A DNA stretch of 64,000 nucleotides from Caulobacter sp. FWC26 (GTDB lineage Bacteria > Pseudomonadota > Alphaproteobacteria > Caulobacterales > Caulobacteraceae). Location: the NCBI RefSeq assembly GCF_002742645.2, contig NZ_CP033875.1, positions 3,264,001-3,328,000 of the forward strand, read 5' to 3'. Position numbers and translations under genes: made by a program. Positions 9,002 through 16,506 of this stretch are shown in pieces (positions within the stretch are counted from its first letter, which is position 1; every line of letters starts with the position of its first letter). A model generated the notes under the pieces. That model did not search any database and was not told the origin of the DNA. It was given only the letters and a program-made list of their open reading frames with translations.

Positions 9002-9757
9002 CTAGACGAAGATGTCCAAGAGTTCGCGGTAACGGTCGGTCCAGACCATGGCGATGCCGCCCAGCGACAGCGCCAGCAGGGACAGGCCCAGGATCACGCT
9101 GAGCGGCGAGGCCACGAAGAAGATCTGGAAGGCCGGCATGATACGCCCGACCAAGCCCGTGGCGAGATTGAAGACCAGAGAGAACACGATCACCGGGGCG
9201 GCCAGCTGCACGCCCAGGGAAAACGACTGCGCCACCGTCCGCACCGCCAGGGCGGCCGCGTCATTGACCGGCACGGCGCGGGTGAACGGGAAGATCGTGT
9301 ACGATTTCACGATGGCGCCGATGAACAGGTGATGCAGGCCGGTCGCCATCACCAGCGTCAGGCCCAGCATAGACAGAAACGTCGCGACCGCCGTGCTCGA
9401 ACCCTGCATCGACGGGTTGGTGCTCTGGGCGAACGAGAGGGTCGTCTGCATCGAGATGATTTCGCCCGCCGTCGTCAGCGATGTCATGAACAGGCGCAGC
9501 ACCGAGCCGACCATCAAGCCGATCAGGACCTCATGGATCACAGCACCGCCCAGTCCGCCCAGGGTCGTCGGGATCGGGCCGACGGTGTCCTGCACCAGGG
9601 GGGCGAGGATCAGCGCCATCAGCAGGGCGAACGACAGGCGGATACGGGCGGGAACGGACTGGTCGCCGATGCCCGGCATGGTCATGACCATGGCGCCCAC
9701 CCGTGCGAACACGAGGGCGGCGACATAGACCTGAAAGGCCGTGGCGAAGGCGTTCAA
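9002..9757 (-). CDS. fliR: FliR, flagellar export gate protein
   Basis: 251 aa, almost wholly hydrophobic with about six membrane segments. It contains FliR landmarks: FARVGAMVMTMPGIGDQ near the N-terminus and GLVGRIMPAFQIFFVASPL near the C-terminus. It forms the export pore with FliP and FliQ. The start codon is TTG at 9757 (frame MNAFATAFQVYV), with an AGGAGGCGAGGGG stretch just upstream overlapping the end of fliQ. The gap to fliQ is 14 bp. Confidence 0.97.
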   Translation of the reverse strand: MNAFATAFQVYVAALVFARVGAMVMTMPGIGDQSVPARIRLSFALLMALILAPLVQDTVGPIPTTLGGLGGAVIHEVLIGLMVGSVLRLFMTSLTTAGEIISMQTTLSFAQSTNPSMQGSSTAVATFLSMLGLTLVMATGLHHLFIGAIVKSYTIFPFTRAVPVNDAAALAVRTVAQSFSLGVQLAAPVIVFSLVFNLATGLVGRIMPAFQIFFVASPLSVILGLSLLALSLGGIAMVWTDRYRELLDIFV

Positions 9758-9771
9758 GGGCCCCTCGCCTC

Positions 9772-10035
9772 CTACATGCCGGCGATGCGAGCGGCGATCT
9801 GGCGCATGAAGCCGCTCATCAGCGAGCCCATCAGCGGCAGGAAGATCAGCAGTGAGATGAAGATCGCCACGATCTTGGGCGCATAGACCAGCGTGGCTTC
9901 CTGTATCTGGGTCAGGGCCTGGAACAGGCCGATCGCGACGCCGACGACAAGGCCGACGATCAGCACCGGCGCGCAGAGCTGAAGCGTCAGCCAGATCGCG
10001 TCCCGGCCGACATCAAGAACCTCGGCGCCCGTCAT
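9772..10035 (-). CDS. fliQ: FliQ, flagellar export gate protein
   Basis: 87 aa from the ATG at 10035 (MTGAEVLDVGRDAIWLTLQL). Two membrane helices, separated by QALTQIQEATLVYAPKI, the most conserved stretch of FliQ/SctS. It joins FliP and FliR in the export gate. It is the first gene of the operon and has a CtrA-type box about 70 bp upstream (10104-10118), as known for C. crescentus fliQ, an early class II flagellar gene. Confidence 0.97.
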   Translation of the reverse strand: MTGAEVLDVGRDAIWLTLQLCAPVLIVGLVVGVAIGLFQALTQIQEATLVYAPKIVAIFISLLIFLPLMGSLMSGFMRQIAARIAGM

Positions 10036-10103
10036 CAAAAGCCTCGTGGGAATCGGCCGGACCGGCCGCCTGGAATCGAGGCTTCAAGATGCGCGGAATA
10101 TGG

Positions 10104-10118
10104 TTAACAGGGCGTTAG
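10104..10118 (-). promoter_or_regulatory. CtrA box upstream of fliQ
   Basis: On the minus strand this reads CTAACGCCCTGTTAA, that is TTAA-N7-TTAA with one mismatch. It lies about 70 bp before the fliQ start and matches, from memory, the CtrA site of the C. crescentus fliQ promoter. It would limit export-gate expression to the predivisional cell. Confidence 0.8.
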
Positions 10119-10185
10119 GGGTTGCGGAGCTGAGCCCTGCTGTCGGCGGCCACGACGCTGTGTCCCGACCGCCGTCAGAGCGTGA

Positions 10186-10488
10186 TCAGCGGATGCGGAT
10201 GCGGACCGGAACCTGGATGTAGGAGCCGGCGCGGCTCTTGCCGTCGGGCCCCAAAAGGTCGACCTGGAACTGAGAGGCCATCGACAGAGCGGCTTGACCA
10301 ACGCCCAGGTCGTTGGGGCTCTCGTCCTGCACGGTGCAGGCGGTGAGGTGACCGTCATTCTTGACCAGGCAGTTGAGTACGGCCACCGCGATGCGCGGCT
10401 CCGACACGGGCTTCAGCAGGTCCGTCGAGGCCTGGGCCGGAGCGGCGTCGGCGACGATGGCGGCGGCGAGAGCGAGCGAAGCGATCAC
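10186..10488 (-). CDS. small exported TonB-C-like protein
   Basis: 100 aa with a GTG start at 10488. A short signal peptide (about residues 1-20, ending APAQAS) is followed by a single domain with VLNCLVKNDGHLTACTVQDE, SPNDLGVGQAALSMASQF and IQVPVRIRI. This is the pattern of the TonB C-terminal / energy-transducer-like domain (V-x-C-x-V-x-x-D-G-x-L-x-x-C-x-V-x-x-E-x-P). There is no N-terminal anchor or Pro-rich linker, so it is not a working TonB. The two Cys residues may form a disulphide in the periplasm. Function unknown. Confidence 0.7.
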   Translation of the reverse strand: MIASLALAAAIVADAAPAQASTDLLKPVSEPRIAVAVLNCLVKNDGHLTACTVQDESPNDLGVGQAALSMASQFQVDLLGPDGKSRAGSYIQVPVRIRIR

Positions 10489-10551
10489 GTGTTCATCCCT
10501 GTACTGGTCTTTTTATCGGCGGGCCTTTCGCCGCCTGTGTTCCGTTTAGGA

Positions 10552-11919
10552 TCAGACGGCCTGGGCGTGCTTGAGCCGTTGCAGACCCTGTGCCGCCAGA
10601 TCGGTCAGCGACCGCAGGCCAAGCTCGGAGAAGACGTCGAACGCCCCGGCCAGGGCAGCGCCCGCGCGGGCCAGCCGCCCGTCGTCGCGGCCGGTGATCT
10701 CCACCCGAGCCTCGTAAAGCCGAGCGAGGTTCATCTGGGCGACGGCCCAGCTGGCTGGGTCGCGCCCGCCCGGCGCGGCCGCCAGCTCGGCCTTGAAGGC
10801 CAACTCGGCGGCGTCGAGCACCGCCAGATCGGCGGTCAGCTCCGCGCAGCGCGCCAGACACAGCGCGCGATTGTTGGCCACCACCGCACGCAGGGCCAAG
10901 GCCGGCTGGATCTTCAGCGCCTGGGTCGCGCGGTCGTAGGCCATCACCGCCTGCTCGAAGACGCGCTCGCTGGTCGAGGCCTCGCCCATCGCCTGCAGCG
11001 CCGCGCCCAACGAGGCCTGGGCCCTCGCCCAGTCCATGGGACTGTGATCGGCGGGAACCGCCTCCACCGCTTCGGTCAGAGCCTCGACGCCGTCGGCGAT
11101 CCGCGCGATCTCACCATCCAACTCGCCCAGCAGCACCAGCGCGCCGCCTCGCAGCCCTTGCAGGCGCGCCCAGGCCAGCGGCTCGAAATCCGGATCAAGC
11201 GCCGCGGCCGCCGCCTCGGCCTCGTTCGCGGCCTGCTCGGCCAGGGCCCGGTCCTTGCGGCGTTCGGCGCACGACAGGATCAGCTCAACCCGCGCCGCGC
11301 GCTGCTCGGCCAGCAGCAGGCGCGCCGAGCCGCCTTTTACGCGCTTGGCGGACGCGAGCGTCCGCAGCGGCGCCTCGAACGCCTGCACCGCATCCAGGGC
11401 GCGATCGACATTGTTCTCCGACAGCGCCGCGCGGCCTTCCAGCCCGGCGGCCAGCGCGCCGCATTGGGCGGTGCGATTGTGAGCGGGCGTGCGGGCCAAG
11501 GTCGCCGACGCCGCAGCCACCAAACCCTCGTCGCCAAACAGGTCCGCGCCCAACACCGCCAGTACGGCCTGCTCGCAGCGGGCGGCGGCCAGGGCGTCCT
11601 GTCGCCGTTCGGTCTCGAAGAGCTTGGCGGCGGCCTCGGCCTGGGCGGCGCCCTTGCGCAAAGCGGCGGCGTCGCCCGTGCGACGGGCCAGCTCGCGCCA
11701 GACGACGGCGGCTTCCAGCAAGCGCGCGCCGCGATCCTTGGCGCCGATGCGTCCGGCCACAACGTCGGCCGAACGCGCCTCGTTGGCCAGAAGACGCACG
11801 TCCAGCAGCTCCAGCAGGGAGGTGTCCCCGCCGGTCAGCCCTTCGCGCCACGTCGCCTTGAAGCCGCCCTCGGCGTCGACGCCGAACAACCGCTTCAGAT
11901 CTCGCCCGAACTCGAACAT
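10552..11919 (-). CDS. alanine-rich TPR-like repeat protein
   Basis: About 455 aa, almost entirely alpha helical and Ala/Leu/Glu-rich. Degenerate tetratricopeptide-type pairs repeat through it, for example around WARLQGLRGGALVLLGELDG, WARAQASLGAALQAMGEAS, YDRATQALKIQPALA and VAQMNLARLYEARVEI. It has no signal peptide or enzyme motif, so it is probably a cytoplasmic scaffold. Start chosen at ATG 11919 (MFEFGRDLKRLFG); a GTG at 11952 is possible. A perfect CtrA box lies about 90 bp upstream (12012-12026), so it may be cell-cycle controlled (inference). Confidence 0.7.
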   Translation of the reverse strand: MFEFGRDLKRLFGVDAEGGFKATWREGLTGGDTSLLELLDVRLLANEARSADVVAGRIGAKDRGARLLEAAVVWRELARRTGDAAALRKGAAQAEAAAKLFETERRQDALAAARCEQAVLAVLGADLFGDEGLVAAASATLARTPAHNRTAQCGALAAGLEGRAALSENNVDRALDAVQAFEAPLRTLASAKRVKGGSARLLLAEQRAARVELILSCAERRKDRALAEQAANEAEAAAAALDPDFEPLAWARLQGLRGGALVLLGELDGEIARIADGVEALTEAVEAVPADHSPMDWARAQASLGAALQAMGEASTSERVFEQAVMAYDRATQALKIQPALALRAVVANNRALCLARCAELTADLAVLDAAELAFKAELAAAPGGRDPASWAVAQMNLARLYEARVEITGRDDGRLARAGAALAGAFDVFSELGLRSLTDLAAQGLQRLKHAQAV

Positions 11920-12011
11920 CGCCTCGCGCACTCCGCTTACGGATCGTCCCACCCCGGGACAGCCCAGAGAAGGTTCAACGCCTGAGCAGCAAAACCGGAG
12001 CCAGCGAAATT

Positions 12012-12026
12012 AACAAGCCGTTAAGA
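12012..12026. promoter_or_regulatory. perfect CtrA box TTAA-N7-TTAA
   Basis: TTAA at 12012-12015 and TTAA at 12023-12026 are separated by exactly seven bases (CAAGCCG). A second CtrA-type half site, TTAACCAT, follows at about 12044-12051. The gap lies between the divergent TPR gene (minus) and the RNase H-like gene (plus), so the box could serve either; it is closest to the TPR gene. Confidence 0.65.
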
Positions 12027-12114
12027 AGTGTTTAGCGCGCGTTAACCATAAATATTTTCTCTTTTTTTACACCTTGATCAAAATTCCACCCATATTGGGC
12101 GAAGTTGTATTGAA

Positions 12115-12132
12115 TTGGCACGGTTCTTGCTT
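12115..12132 (+). promoter_or_regulatory. sigma-54 (RpoN) -24/-12 promoter
   Basis: TTGGCACGGTTCTTGCTT fits the sigma-54 consensus TTGGCACR-N4-TTGCW at every key base, with GG (12117-12118) and GC (12129-12130) ten bases apart. Transcription would start near 12142 and run rightward into the RNase H-like gene, leaving a leader of about 170 nt. In Caulobacter, RpoN serves late flagellar, stalk and pilus genes. Confidence 0.75.
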
Positions 12133-12310
12133 ATTCCAATACAGCAAAGACCGCAGGCAGGCTCACCCTCCTAGAACTTTGTTCACCGAACTGAAGATGA
12201 CGTTAACCCTAAGTTTTAAGCCAGGGTTTACCGTTCGTTCCCATCGACCCTCCCCTCAACGGTGCGAAGCAGGTTAGAAGACAGAGGAATCGTCGACTTC
12301 GGAGCCCGAC
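12133..12310 (+). other. leader region of the RNase H-like gene
   Basis: No convincing gene. A 26-codon frame from the ATG at 12197 (MTLTLSFKPGF...) has no ribosome-binding site. The stretch is less GC-rich than its surroundings and holds a TTAACCCTAAG half site near 12202. It could be an untranslated leader or encode a small RNA driven by the sigma-54 promoter. Confidence 0.4.
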
Positions 12311-12790
12311 ATGGCCTCTGTCACCGTGTGGATCGCCAGCCTCTGCCGCGCCGACCCGGGCTACGGCGGATGGGCTTATGTCCGGAAGATGGACGGCGAG
12401 ACCGGCGCTGCGGCGATCAAGGGCGCGGCGGGCGGCGAGCGCCGCACCAGCGGCGCCAAGATGAGCCTCACCGCTCTGACCGAGGCGCTGGAAAGCCTCG
12501 CCGACCTTCCGGCCGAGGCTCGGGTCACTCTGCGGTTCCTCGATCCGGACCTGGCGGGCCAACTGGTCGCCACCGACGGCGCCTACGCCACGGCGGAGCC
12601 GGAGGCCTGGGCCGCCGCGCGCGCCGCCGTCGCCTCACGCCCCGTCCTGGATCTCGTCCCGTCTTCGCCGGGCGAGGCGACCAGCGGCTTCCTCTCGGCC
12701 TGGGCGGAGTTTGGGCTGGATACGGCCAAGTCGCGCGGCAGCTTCAAGGCCGCGATCCCCAAGCCGAACCTGATGAAGTTCCCGGCCTAG
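12311..12790 (+). CDS. RNase H-fold protein lacking catalytic residues
   Basis: 159 aa; the ATG at 12311 has GGAG six bases upstream. The first 70 residues follow RNase HI: a first strand VTVWIASLCRADPGYGGWAY (RNase HI has D-G-S-C-x-x-N-P-G-x-G-G-W), then R-R-T-S-G-A-K-M-S-L-T-A-L-T-E-A-L where RNase HI has T-T-N-N-R-M-E-L-x-A-x-x-x-A-L. The first catalytic Asp is Ala/Ser-like and the second acidic residue (Glu of R-M-E-L) is Ser, so hydrolysis is unlikely. The end, KAAIPKPNLMKFPA, is basic. It may bind nucleic acid. Probably transcribed from the RpoN promoter at 12115. Confidence 0.65.
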   Translation: MASVTVWIASLCRADPGYGGWAYVRKMDGETGAAAIKGAAGGERRTSGAKMSLTALTEALESLADLPAEARVTLRFLDPDLAGQLVATDGAYATAEPEAWAAARAAVASRPVLDLVPSSPGEATSGFLSAWAEFGLDTAKSRGSFKAAIPKPNLMKFPA

Positions 12791-13173
12791 CTAGTCGCCT
12801 CGTAGCCGGCCACAATCAGATCGGCCGTAGCGGCGTTGCAGGCGAAGGGGATGTCGTACAGCGTCGCCAAGCGGATCAGCGCCTTGATGTCGACGTCGTG
12901 CGGCTGAGGCGATAGCGGATCGACAAAGAAGATCAGCGCGTCCAGCCGCCCCTCCGCGATCATCGCGCCCAGTTGCTGGTCGCCGCCCAGCGGACCGCTC
13001 TTCAGTCGCATAAGGTTCAGGTCGGGCAGCGCCTCCAGGATTCGGCCGCCGGTCGTGCCGGTTGCGAACAAGGCCTTGTCCTTCAGAAAGCCCTGGTGCG
13101 CCACGATCCACTCGACCAGCGCGGTTTTCTTGTCGTCATGGGCGACCAGGCCGATGGCCAGGGGAGCGGGCAT
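12787..13173 (-). CDS. mgsA: methylglyoxal synthase
   Basis: 128 aa. All MgsA landmarks are present: the LVAHDDKK opening with the active-site His and Asp, FATGTTGGRI for phosphate binding, KSGPLGGDQQLGAMI with the catalytic Asp, and LIFFVDPLSPQPHDVDIKAL with the His/Asp pair. It converts dihydroxyacetone phosphate to methylglyoxal and phosphate in the cytoplasm, a bypass of lower glycolysis used when sugar phosphates build up. Its 3' end overlaps the converging RNase H-like gene by four bases. Confidence 0.95.
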   Translation of the reverse strand: MPAPLAIGLVAHDDKKTALVEWIVAHQGFLKDKALFATGTTGGRILEALPDLNLMRLKSGPLGGDQQLGAMIAEGRLDALIFFVDPLSPQPHDVDIKALIRLATLYDIPFACNAATADLIVAGYEATS

Positions 13174-13344
13174 GGTGGGTGTCCTGAAGCGGTCCTAGCC
13201 GCACTCATTTCGCGCCGACGCAGCCAAGGCAAGCCCGTCCCTGCCCGCACCTTGGGCGCCGCGCGATTTCCTCGCCGAGGAGCCCTTGCACGCCGCCCGG
13301 CATAGGCGCGTCCTAGCGCCATCGATTGAAGGGGGAGCAAGACC

Positions 13345-14574
13345 ATGGCCAACGAAATGTCCAACGAACGCGCGCTGGCGCGGCGCGCCTTCCTGCGCAG
13401 CGCGGCCTTCCTGGCTACGGCGGCGCCGATCATGACCGAGGCGAGTCTGGCGCACGCGGCCCAGACCGCCACGCCGCCATCAGGCATGGCGCTCCATGGC
13501 CAGGGCCCCACCGCGCCGCCCTCGAGCATGGTGCTGATCAACGCCAACGAAAATCCGCTCGGCCCCAGCAAGGCGGCCTGCGACGCCATCGCGCGGGTGG
13601 CGCCGCTGGGCGGGCGCTATGACCTGACCGGCGAAACCGAGCGCCTGACCAAGACCATCGCCGCGCAGAGCGGCCTCAAGCCGGAGTTCATCGCGGTCTA
13701 CGCCGGCTCGTCCGAGCCCCTGCACTACAGCGTGCTGGCCTTCACCTCGCCGACCAAGAGCTTCGTCACCGCCGATCCGTCCTACGAGGCGGGTATGTTC
13801 GCGGCCAGGACCAGCCAGGCCAAGATCATCAAGACGCCGCTGACCAAGGACTACGCTCACGACGTCAAGGCGATGGTCGCCGCCGACGCCCAGCCCGGCG
13901 TCATCTATATCTGCAACCCCAACAACCCGACCGGCACGGTGACGACCAAGCAGGACATCGTCTGGGCGCTGGAGAACAAGCCGGCAGGGTCGATCCTGCT
14001 GGTGGACGAAGCCTATATCCACCTGACCGACGAGCCCGACACCCTGGACCTCGTCGCCCAGGGCAAGGACCTGATCGTGCTGCGGACCTTCTCGAAGATC
14101 TACGGCATGGCCGGCATCCGTTGCGGCTTTGCGGCGGGGCGTCCGGACCTCTTGGCCAAGCTCAAGCCGTTTGGCCAGAACGCCATGCCGATCACCGGCT
14201 CGGCCGCCGCCCGCGCCTCGCTGGAGGATCCCCAGCTGGTTCCCGAGCGCCGCAAGATCATCGGCGATACGCGGCGCGACACGATCGCCTGGCTGAAGTC
14301 CAATGGCTACAAGGTCATCGGCGATCCGCAGACCAACTGCTTCATGATCGACACCGGCCGCAACGGCCGGAGCGTGATGGCGGCCATGAAGGCCAAGAAC
14401 GTCCTGATCGGCCGCACCTGGCCGATCTGGCCCAACGCCGTGCGCGTCTCGGTGGGCACGCCCGAGGAAATGGCGGCGTTCAAGACAGCCTTCAAGGCGG
14501 TGATGGATGGCCCGCCTCTCGCAGAAGCCGACCACGTTCAACTCGCGCAACTCGACGGTTACGTGGCGGTGTAG
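13345..14574 (+). CDS. HisC-like PLP aminotransferase with Tat signal
   Basis: 409 aa. Residues 11-36 (ARRAFLRSAAFLATAAP, then AHA) form a twin-arginine signal peptide. The rest is a fold-type I aminotransferase of the histidinol-phosphate type: INANENPLGPS substrate loop, YICNPNNPTGT, LLVDEAYIHL, and FSKIYGMAGIRCG with the PLP-binding Lys. Family enzymes swap amino groups between histidinol phosphate or aromatic amino acids and 2-oxoglutarate. Export makes a role in histidine synthesis unlikely; a periplasmic aminotransferase or racemase-like role is more likely (inference). It is isolated, followed by a repeat-bearing gap. Confidence 0.88.
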   Translation: MANEMSNERALARRAFLRSAAFLATAAPIMTEASLAHAAQTATPPSGMALHGQGPTAPPSSMVLINANENPLGPSKAACDAIARVAPLGGRYDLTGETERLTKTIAAQSGLKPEFIAVYAGSSEPLHYSVLAFTSPTKSFVTADPSYEAGMFAARTSQAKIIKTPLTKDYAHDVKAMVAADAQPGVIYICNPNNPTGTVTTKQDIVWALENKPAGSILLVDEAYIHLTDEPDTLDLVAQGKDLIVLRTFSKIYGMAGIRCGFAAGRPDLLAKLKPFGQNAMPITGSAAARASLEDPQLVPERRKIIGDTRRDTIAWLKSNGYKVIGDPQTNCFMIDTGRNGRSVMAAMKAKNVLIGRTWPIWPNAVRVSVGTPEEMAAFKTAFKAVMDGPPLAEADHVQLAQLDGYVAV

Positions 14575-14673
14575 GCGCCGGTCGACAAGGCGAGATTGGC
14601 GGCGCCTCTGCGGAGTTTGAGGCGCCAACATCTCGTTTCCGGCGTTGGTCGGATTTCTGTTCCCGACCCATAC

Positions 14674-14793
14674 TCGCCCCCTCCGCGCCTTCGGCGCTCC
14701 GCCCCCATAGGGGGAAGAAGGGAGCGCACCTTCTGCCCCCTATGGGGGCGGACGACCATGCAAAGCATGGTCCGGTGGAGGCCTGCGGCCTGT
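14674..14793. repeat. Caulobacter GC-rich palindromic repeat, copy 1
   Basis: Within the 317-bp gap between the aminotransferase and prfC. It contains CTCGCCCCCTCCGCGCCTTC, a GCCCCCATAGGGGG hairpin, CCCCTATGGGGGCGGACGAC, and a CCATGCAAAGCATGG hairpin ending GGTCCGGTGGAGGCC. The same order of blocks is found at 43866-43981. The rest of the gap holds no gene that I can support. Confidence 0.75.
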
Positions 14794-14891
14794 CCGACTT
14801 ACACCCTCAGTCGCCCATCCGAACCGCCGCTTCGCGGCGACCGCTACCCGCAGCGCCAGGGCTCCAAGCAAAGAGCCGCCAGCCGCCTCTC

Positions 14892-16496
14892 CTACGCCCG
14901 TTCCTTGGTTCGCTCGAACCGCACCTTCGGGTACTTGTCGGCGACGTAGCCGATCTCCCAGGCGCTCTTGCCCAGGAACACCGGCGCTTCGTCGATGTCC
15001 TGGCCCATGGCCGACTTGTGCTTGTCGACGAAGTCCTCGACGGCGGCGCGCTCGCCGACCAGCCAGCGGGCCTCGGCGAACGGGCTATTCTCGAAGATCA
15101 CGTCCAGCTGGTACTCGTTGGACAGGCGATCGGCCATGACCTCGAACTGCAGCTGACCGACGGCCCCGACGATGAAGTCGCTGCCGATCATCGGACGGAA
15201 CAGCTGGGTGACGCCCTCTTCGGCCAGGCCTTCCAGCGCCTTCTTCAGGTGCTTGGCCTTCAAGGGATCCTTCACCCGCACGCGGCGCAGGATTTCCGGC
15301 GCGAAGTTGGGCAGGCCGGCGAAGCGCAGCGTACCGCTTTCGGACAGGCTGTCGCCCACCCGCAGCACGCCGTGGTTCGGAATGCCGATCACGTCGCCGG
15401 CGAAGGCGTCCTCGGCCAGTTCGCGGTCAGAGGCGAAGAACATGATCGGCGCATTGACGCTCATGGCCTTGCCGGTGTTCTGGGCCTTCAACTTCATGCC
15501 GCGCGTGAAGCGGCCGCTGGTCAGGCGCAGCATGGCGATGCGGTCGCGATGGTTGGGGTCCATGTTCGCCTGGACCTTGAACACAAAGCCCGAGACCTCC
15601 TTGTCGCCGGGCTCGACGCTGGTCGGCTCACCGTTCTTTTCGGCCTTCATGGCCTTGGGCGACGGGGCGTAGGCGCCGATGCCGGCGAGCAGCTCCTTGA
15701 CGCCGAAGTGGCGCAGGGCCGAGCCGAAGAACACCGGCGTCATGTGGCCTTCCAGGAACGACTGCACCTCGAAGGTCGGATAGCCGCCGCCGACCAGTTC
15801 GGCCTGCTCTTCCAGCTCGGCCTTCCCGGCGTCTTCCAGGAACTGGTTGATCGAATTGCCGTCGAAGGCGACCGGCTCGGGATGGCCCTCGTCGTCGCCC
15901 GAACCGCCGGTCCGCTTGGCGTAGGGGATGAAGATCCCCTCGCGCATGTCCAGCATGCCCTTGAAGCGACCGCCCGACCCCGCCGGCCAGTAAAGCGGCG
16001 CCGGATCCAGCGCCAGCTTGGAGGCGATCTCGTCCAGCAGCTCGATCGGGTCCTGGGCCTCGCGGTCCATCTTGTTGATGAAGGTGATGATCGGGATGTC
16101 GCGCAGGCGACAGACCTCGAACAGCTTCAGGGTCTGGGGCTCGATGCCCTTGGCGGCGTCCAGCACCATGATCGCCGCGTCGGCGGCGGTCAGGGTGCGG
16201 TAGGTGTCTTCCGAGAAGTCCTCGTGGCCCGGCGTGTCCAAGAGGTTGAACATCTTGCCGTCGTGATCGAACGTCATCACCGAGGCGCTGACCGAGATCC
16301 CGCGCTCGCGCTCGATCTTCATCCAGTCCGACCGGGTGCGACGGTTTTCGCCGCGCGCACGCACGGCGCCGGCGGCCCGGATCGCCCCGCCGGCCAGCAG
16401 GATGTTTTCCGTCAGGGTCGTCTTGCCGGCGTCGGGGTGGCTGATGATGGCGAAGGTGCGCCGACGGGCGGCTTCAGCGGCGGGTGCAGTGCTCAT
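14892..16496 (-). CDS. prfC: peptide chain release factor 3
   Basis: 534 aa from the ATG at 16496 (MSTAPAAEAARRRTFAIISH). A longer reading frame runs upstream, but only through the neighbouring gene. GTPase motifs: G1 SHPDAGKTTLTE, G3 LDTPGHEDFSEDTYRTL, G4 FINKMDREAQDP. The C-terminal part (VGAVGQLQFEVMADRLSNEY) is typical of RF3. RF3 uses GTP to remove RF1 or RF2 from the ribosome after peptide release. It is ten bases from the next gene upstream on the same strand. Confidence 0.96.
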   Translation of the reverse strand: MSTAPAAEAARRRTFAIISHPDAGKTTLTENILLAGGAIRAAGAVRARGENRRTRSDWMKIERERGISVSASVMTFDHDGKMFNLLDTPGHEDFSEDTYRTLTAADAAIMVLDAAKGIEPQTLKLFEVCRLRDIPIITFINKMDREAQDPIELLDEIASKLALDPAPLYWPAGSGGRFKGMLDMREGIFIPYAKRTGGSGDDEGHPEPVAFDGNSINQFLEDAGKAELEEQAELVGGGYPTFEVQSFLEGHMTPVFFGSALRHFGVKELLAGIGAYAPSPKAMKAEKNGEPTSVEPGDKEVSGFVFKVQANMDPNHRDRIAMLRLTSGRFTRGMKLKAQNTGKAMSVNAPIMFFASDRELAEDAFAGDVIGIPNHGVLRVGDSLSESGTLRFAGLPNFAPEILRRVRVKDPLKAKHLKKALEGLAEEGVTQLFRPMIGSDFIVGAVGQLQFEVMADRLSNEYQLDVIFENSPFAEARWLVGERAAVEDFVDKHKSAMGQDIDEAPVFLGKSAWEIGYVADKYPKVRFERTKERA

Positions 16497-16506
16497 GGGC
16501 GGGGAC

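Noticed and set aside
12197..12277. 26-codon ORF after the sigma-54 promoter
   Set aside because: No ribosome-binding site and no hydrophobic or conserved pattern; recorded only as leader.
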